From an uncultured Rhodospirillaceae bacterium (lineage in GTDB: Bacteria > Pseudomonadota > Alphaproteobacteria > RF32 > CAG-239): a stretch of 6,680 bases of DNA. The first letter of the stretch is position 1, and every line of letters starts with the position of its first letter. The translations under genes and the position numbers were made by a program. This document shows, piece by piece, positions 5,344 through 6,680 of this stretch. The DNA lies in contig OMQZ01000067.1 in the NCBI GenBank assembly GCA_900313355.1, positions 1 through 6,680 on the forward strand. The letters are read 5' to 3'. The notes below the pieces were generated by a model. It was not told where the DNA came from. It saw nothing but the letters and a program-made list of their open reading frames with translations, and searched no databases.

Positions 5344-6680
5344 ATGAATATCCCGAGCAGTGTAAAAAAACTTTTGTATACGTTAGAGAGGTATGGATAT
5401 GAAGGTTATGTGGTAGGCGGTGCTGTTCGGGATTTTCTAATGGAAAAAAATCCTCATGATTGGGATATTGCGACAAACGCCAGGCCCGAGCAGGTGAAAG
5501 AACTTTTTTCAAAAGTCATTGATACGGGTATTAAGCACGGGACTGTTACGGTGATGGATGGCGGCGAAGGTTATGAAATCACAATGTATCGCAGCGATGG
5601 AGATTATTCGGACGGAAGACATCCCGATGAAGTCGTGTTTGTCGGCAGTATCGAAGAAGATCTTTCCCGTAGGGATTTTACGATCAATGCGATGGCGATG
5701 GATGCACGTGGAAATATCGTAGATCCGTTTGGCGGAATGGAGGATATTCAAAACGGGACGATTCGCTGTGTAGGAAGTCCAGATGACCGGTTTTCCGAGG
5801 ATGCTCTTCGTATGATTCGGGCTGTCAGGTTTGAATCCAAACTTGGTTTTTCTTTAGAGGAGAATACGAAGCAGGCAATATCTCGAAATACAGACAAACT
5901 CAGCAGTGTTTCTATGGAACGCATTCGTGATGAGTTTACTAAAATTCTTGTTTCAGATCATCCGAAGGTTGGCTTTGTCAGCGCTTATGAAACGGGAATT
6001 ACTGGGAAGGTGTTTCCGGAGTTTGACCGTATGATGGAATGCGAGCAAAATACACCGTATCATTTTACGAATGTAGGAATGCATTCCTTGATCGGTGTAG
6101 AGGCTTGTCCAAAAAATGAGGTCTTGCGCTGGGCGATGCTTCTGCATGATACAGGCAAGCCAGATATGAAACAAAAGAAAAACGGACGCGACACTTTTTA
6201 TTCTCATGAAGCAAGATCGAAAGAGATTGCGGATCAAGTGCTTAAGCGTTTCCGTTTTTCCACAAAAGATAGAATGGAAATCGTTTCTCTTGTCGCAAAC
6301 CATGGGTTAACGATGTCTAAACCAAAGAAAGTAAGACGCTTTGCAGCAAAATATGGAGAAAGTTTTCTGAATGAGTTGTATGAGATTAAAAAAGCCGATG
6401 CAAAAGCGTCTAATCCAGATTATTATGATCGTATTTTGCAGCCTCATACTGCTTTTATTGAGCAGGCTCTTGGGTATATACATGATGGCACCGCCATTCG
6501 GCCAAGCGATCTTAATATAAATGGTAACGAACTTAAGGAGTACGGGTTTAGCGGGAAAGCTATTGGCGTTTTTATGAGAGATGCTTACGATGAATGTCTT
6601 GGAAGTCCAAATTTGAATACAAATGATTTGCTCAGGCAACGAGCCAAAAAATTATCGGAAAGGATGGATATAAAGAAAAG
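5344..6680 (+). CDS. cca: CCA-adding tRNA nucleotidyltransferase with HD domain (3' end beyond the window)
   Basis: This enzyme adds or repairs the CCA tail of tRNAs in the cytoplasm. The 445 visible residues are a class II nucleotidyltransferase with GGAVRDFL (25-32), the catalytic DWD pair (D39, D41) in HDWDIATNA, RRDFTINAMA (109-118), the EDALRMIRAVRF helix (152-163) and ERIRDEF (192-198). An HD phosphohydrolase-type domain follows, with HDTGKP at 268-273 and a further His at 288. Clostridial CCA enzymes are commonly about this long, so probably only a few residues are missing. The close relative poly(A) polymerase is less likely because the DWDIATNA and linker motifs fit the CCA group; the two cannot be separated with full certainty by eye. 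The ribosome binding site is AGGAGAG about 10 nt before the ATG. It lies 37 nt behind the 275-aa gene and may share its transcript. Confidence 0.93.
   Translation, partial: MNIPSSVKKLLYTLERYGYEGYVVGGAVRDFLMEKNPHDWDIATNARPEQVKELFSKVIDTGIKHGTVTVMDGGEGYEITMYRSDGDYSDGRHPDEVVFVGSIEEDLSRRDFTINAMAMDARGNIVDPFGGMEDIQNGTIRCVGSPDDRFSEDALRMIRAVRFESKLGFSLEENTKQAISRNTDKLSSVSMERIRDEFTKILVSDHPKVGFVSAYETGITGKVFPEFDRMMECEQNTPYHFTNVGMHSLIGVEACPKNEVLRWAMLLHDTGKPDMKQKKNGRDTFYSHEARSKEIADQVLKRFRFSTKDRMEIVSLVANHGLTMSKPKKVRRFAAKYGESFLNELYEIKKADAKASNPDYYDRILQPHTAFIEQALGYIHDGTAIRPSDLNINGNELKEYGFSGKAIGVFMRDAYDECLGSPNLNTNDLLRQRAKKLSERMDIKK

Overview
The window reads as chromosomal DNA of a low-GC Gram-positive bacterium (Bacillota, probably Clostridia). 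The composition is AT-rich, every convincing start has a strong AGGAG/GGAGG ribosome binding site, and the two housekeeping proteins at the edges, SecD and an HD-domain CCA-adding enzyme, have a Firmicutes character. The genus cannot be fixed from the sequence alone.

Layout. Leftward from the middle, on the minus strand, lie a 64-aa XRE-type regulator (2423-2617), a 548-aa phage/plasmid D5/P4-type superfamily 3 helicase (764-2410) and the 5' part of secD (1-725, cut by the window edge). Rightward, on the plus strand, lie a 131-aa protein of unknown function (3989-4384), a 275-aa protein with an acidic C-terminus (4479-5306; a single-strand-binding role is possible but unproven) and cca (5344-6680, cut by the window edge). 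Between the two divergent arms is about 1.37 kb (2618-3988) without a convincing gene.

That central non-coding region is the most striking part. From 3083 to 3764 it carries five copies of a 27-nt inverted-repeat unit (GCCC-A/C-T-run, then A-run-TGGGC). These alternate with a second motif built on TTGAAATTTCAAC. A 70-bp stretch with almost no G or C and a purine/pyrimidine imperfect hairpin lie between the left and right halves of the array. Iteron-like repeats, an AT-rich unwinding candidate and an adjacent replicative helicase gene together look like a replication origin of a phage- or plasmid-like element. This is inference from layout, not proof.

How the parts may work together. The XRE protein and helicase form a tight operon (11-nt gap, the stop codon overlapping the next ribosome binding site) behind a good sigma-A-type promoter. 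A version of the array's second motif lies in that operon's leader. The 131-aa gene has its own promoter with a perfect TTGACA. No integrase, recombinase, capsid or mobilisation gene is visible, yet the module sits between two housekeeping genes with gaps of only 37-38 bp. It is therefore either part of a larger or degenerate integrated element, or a domesticated replicon.
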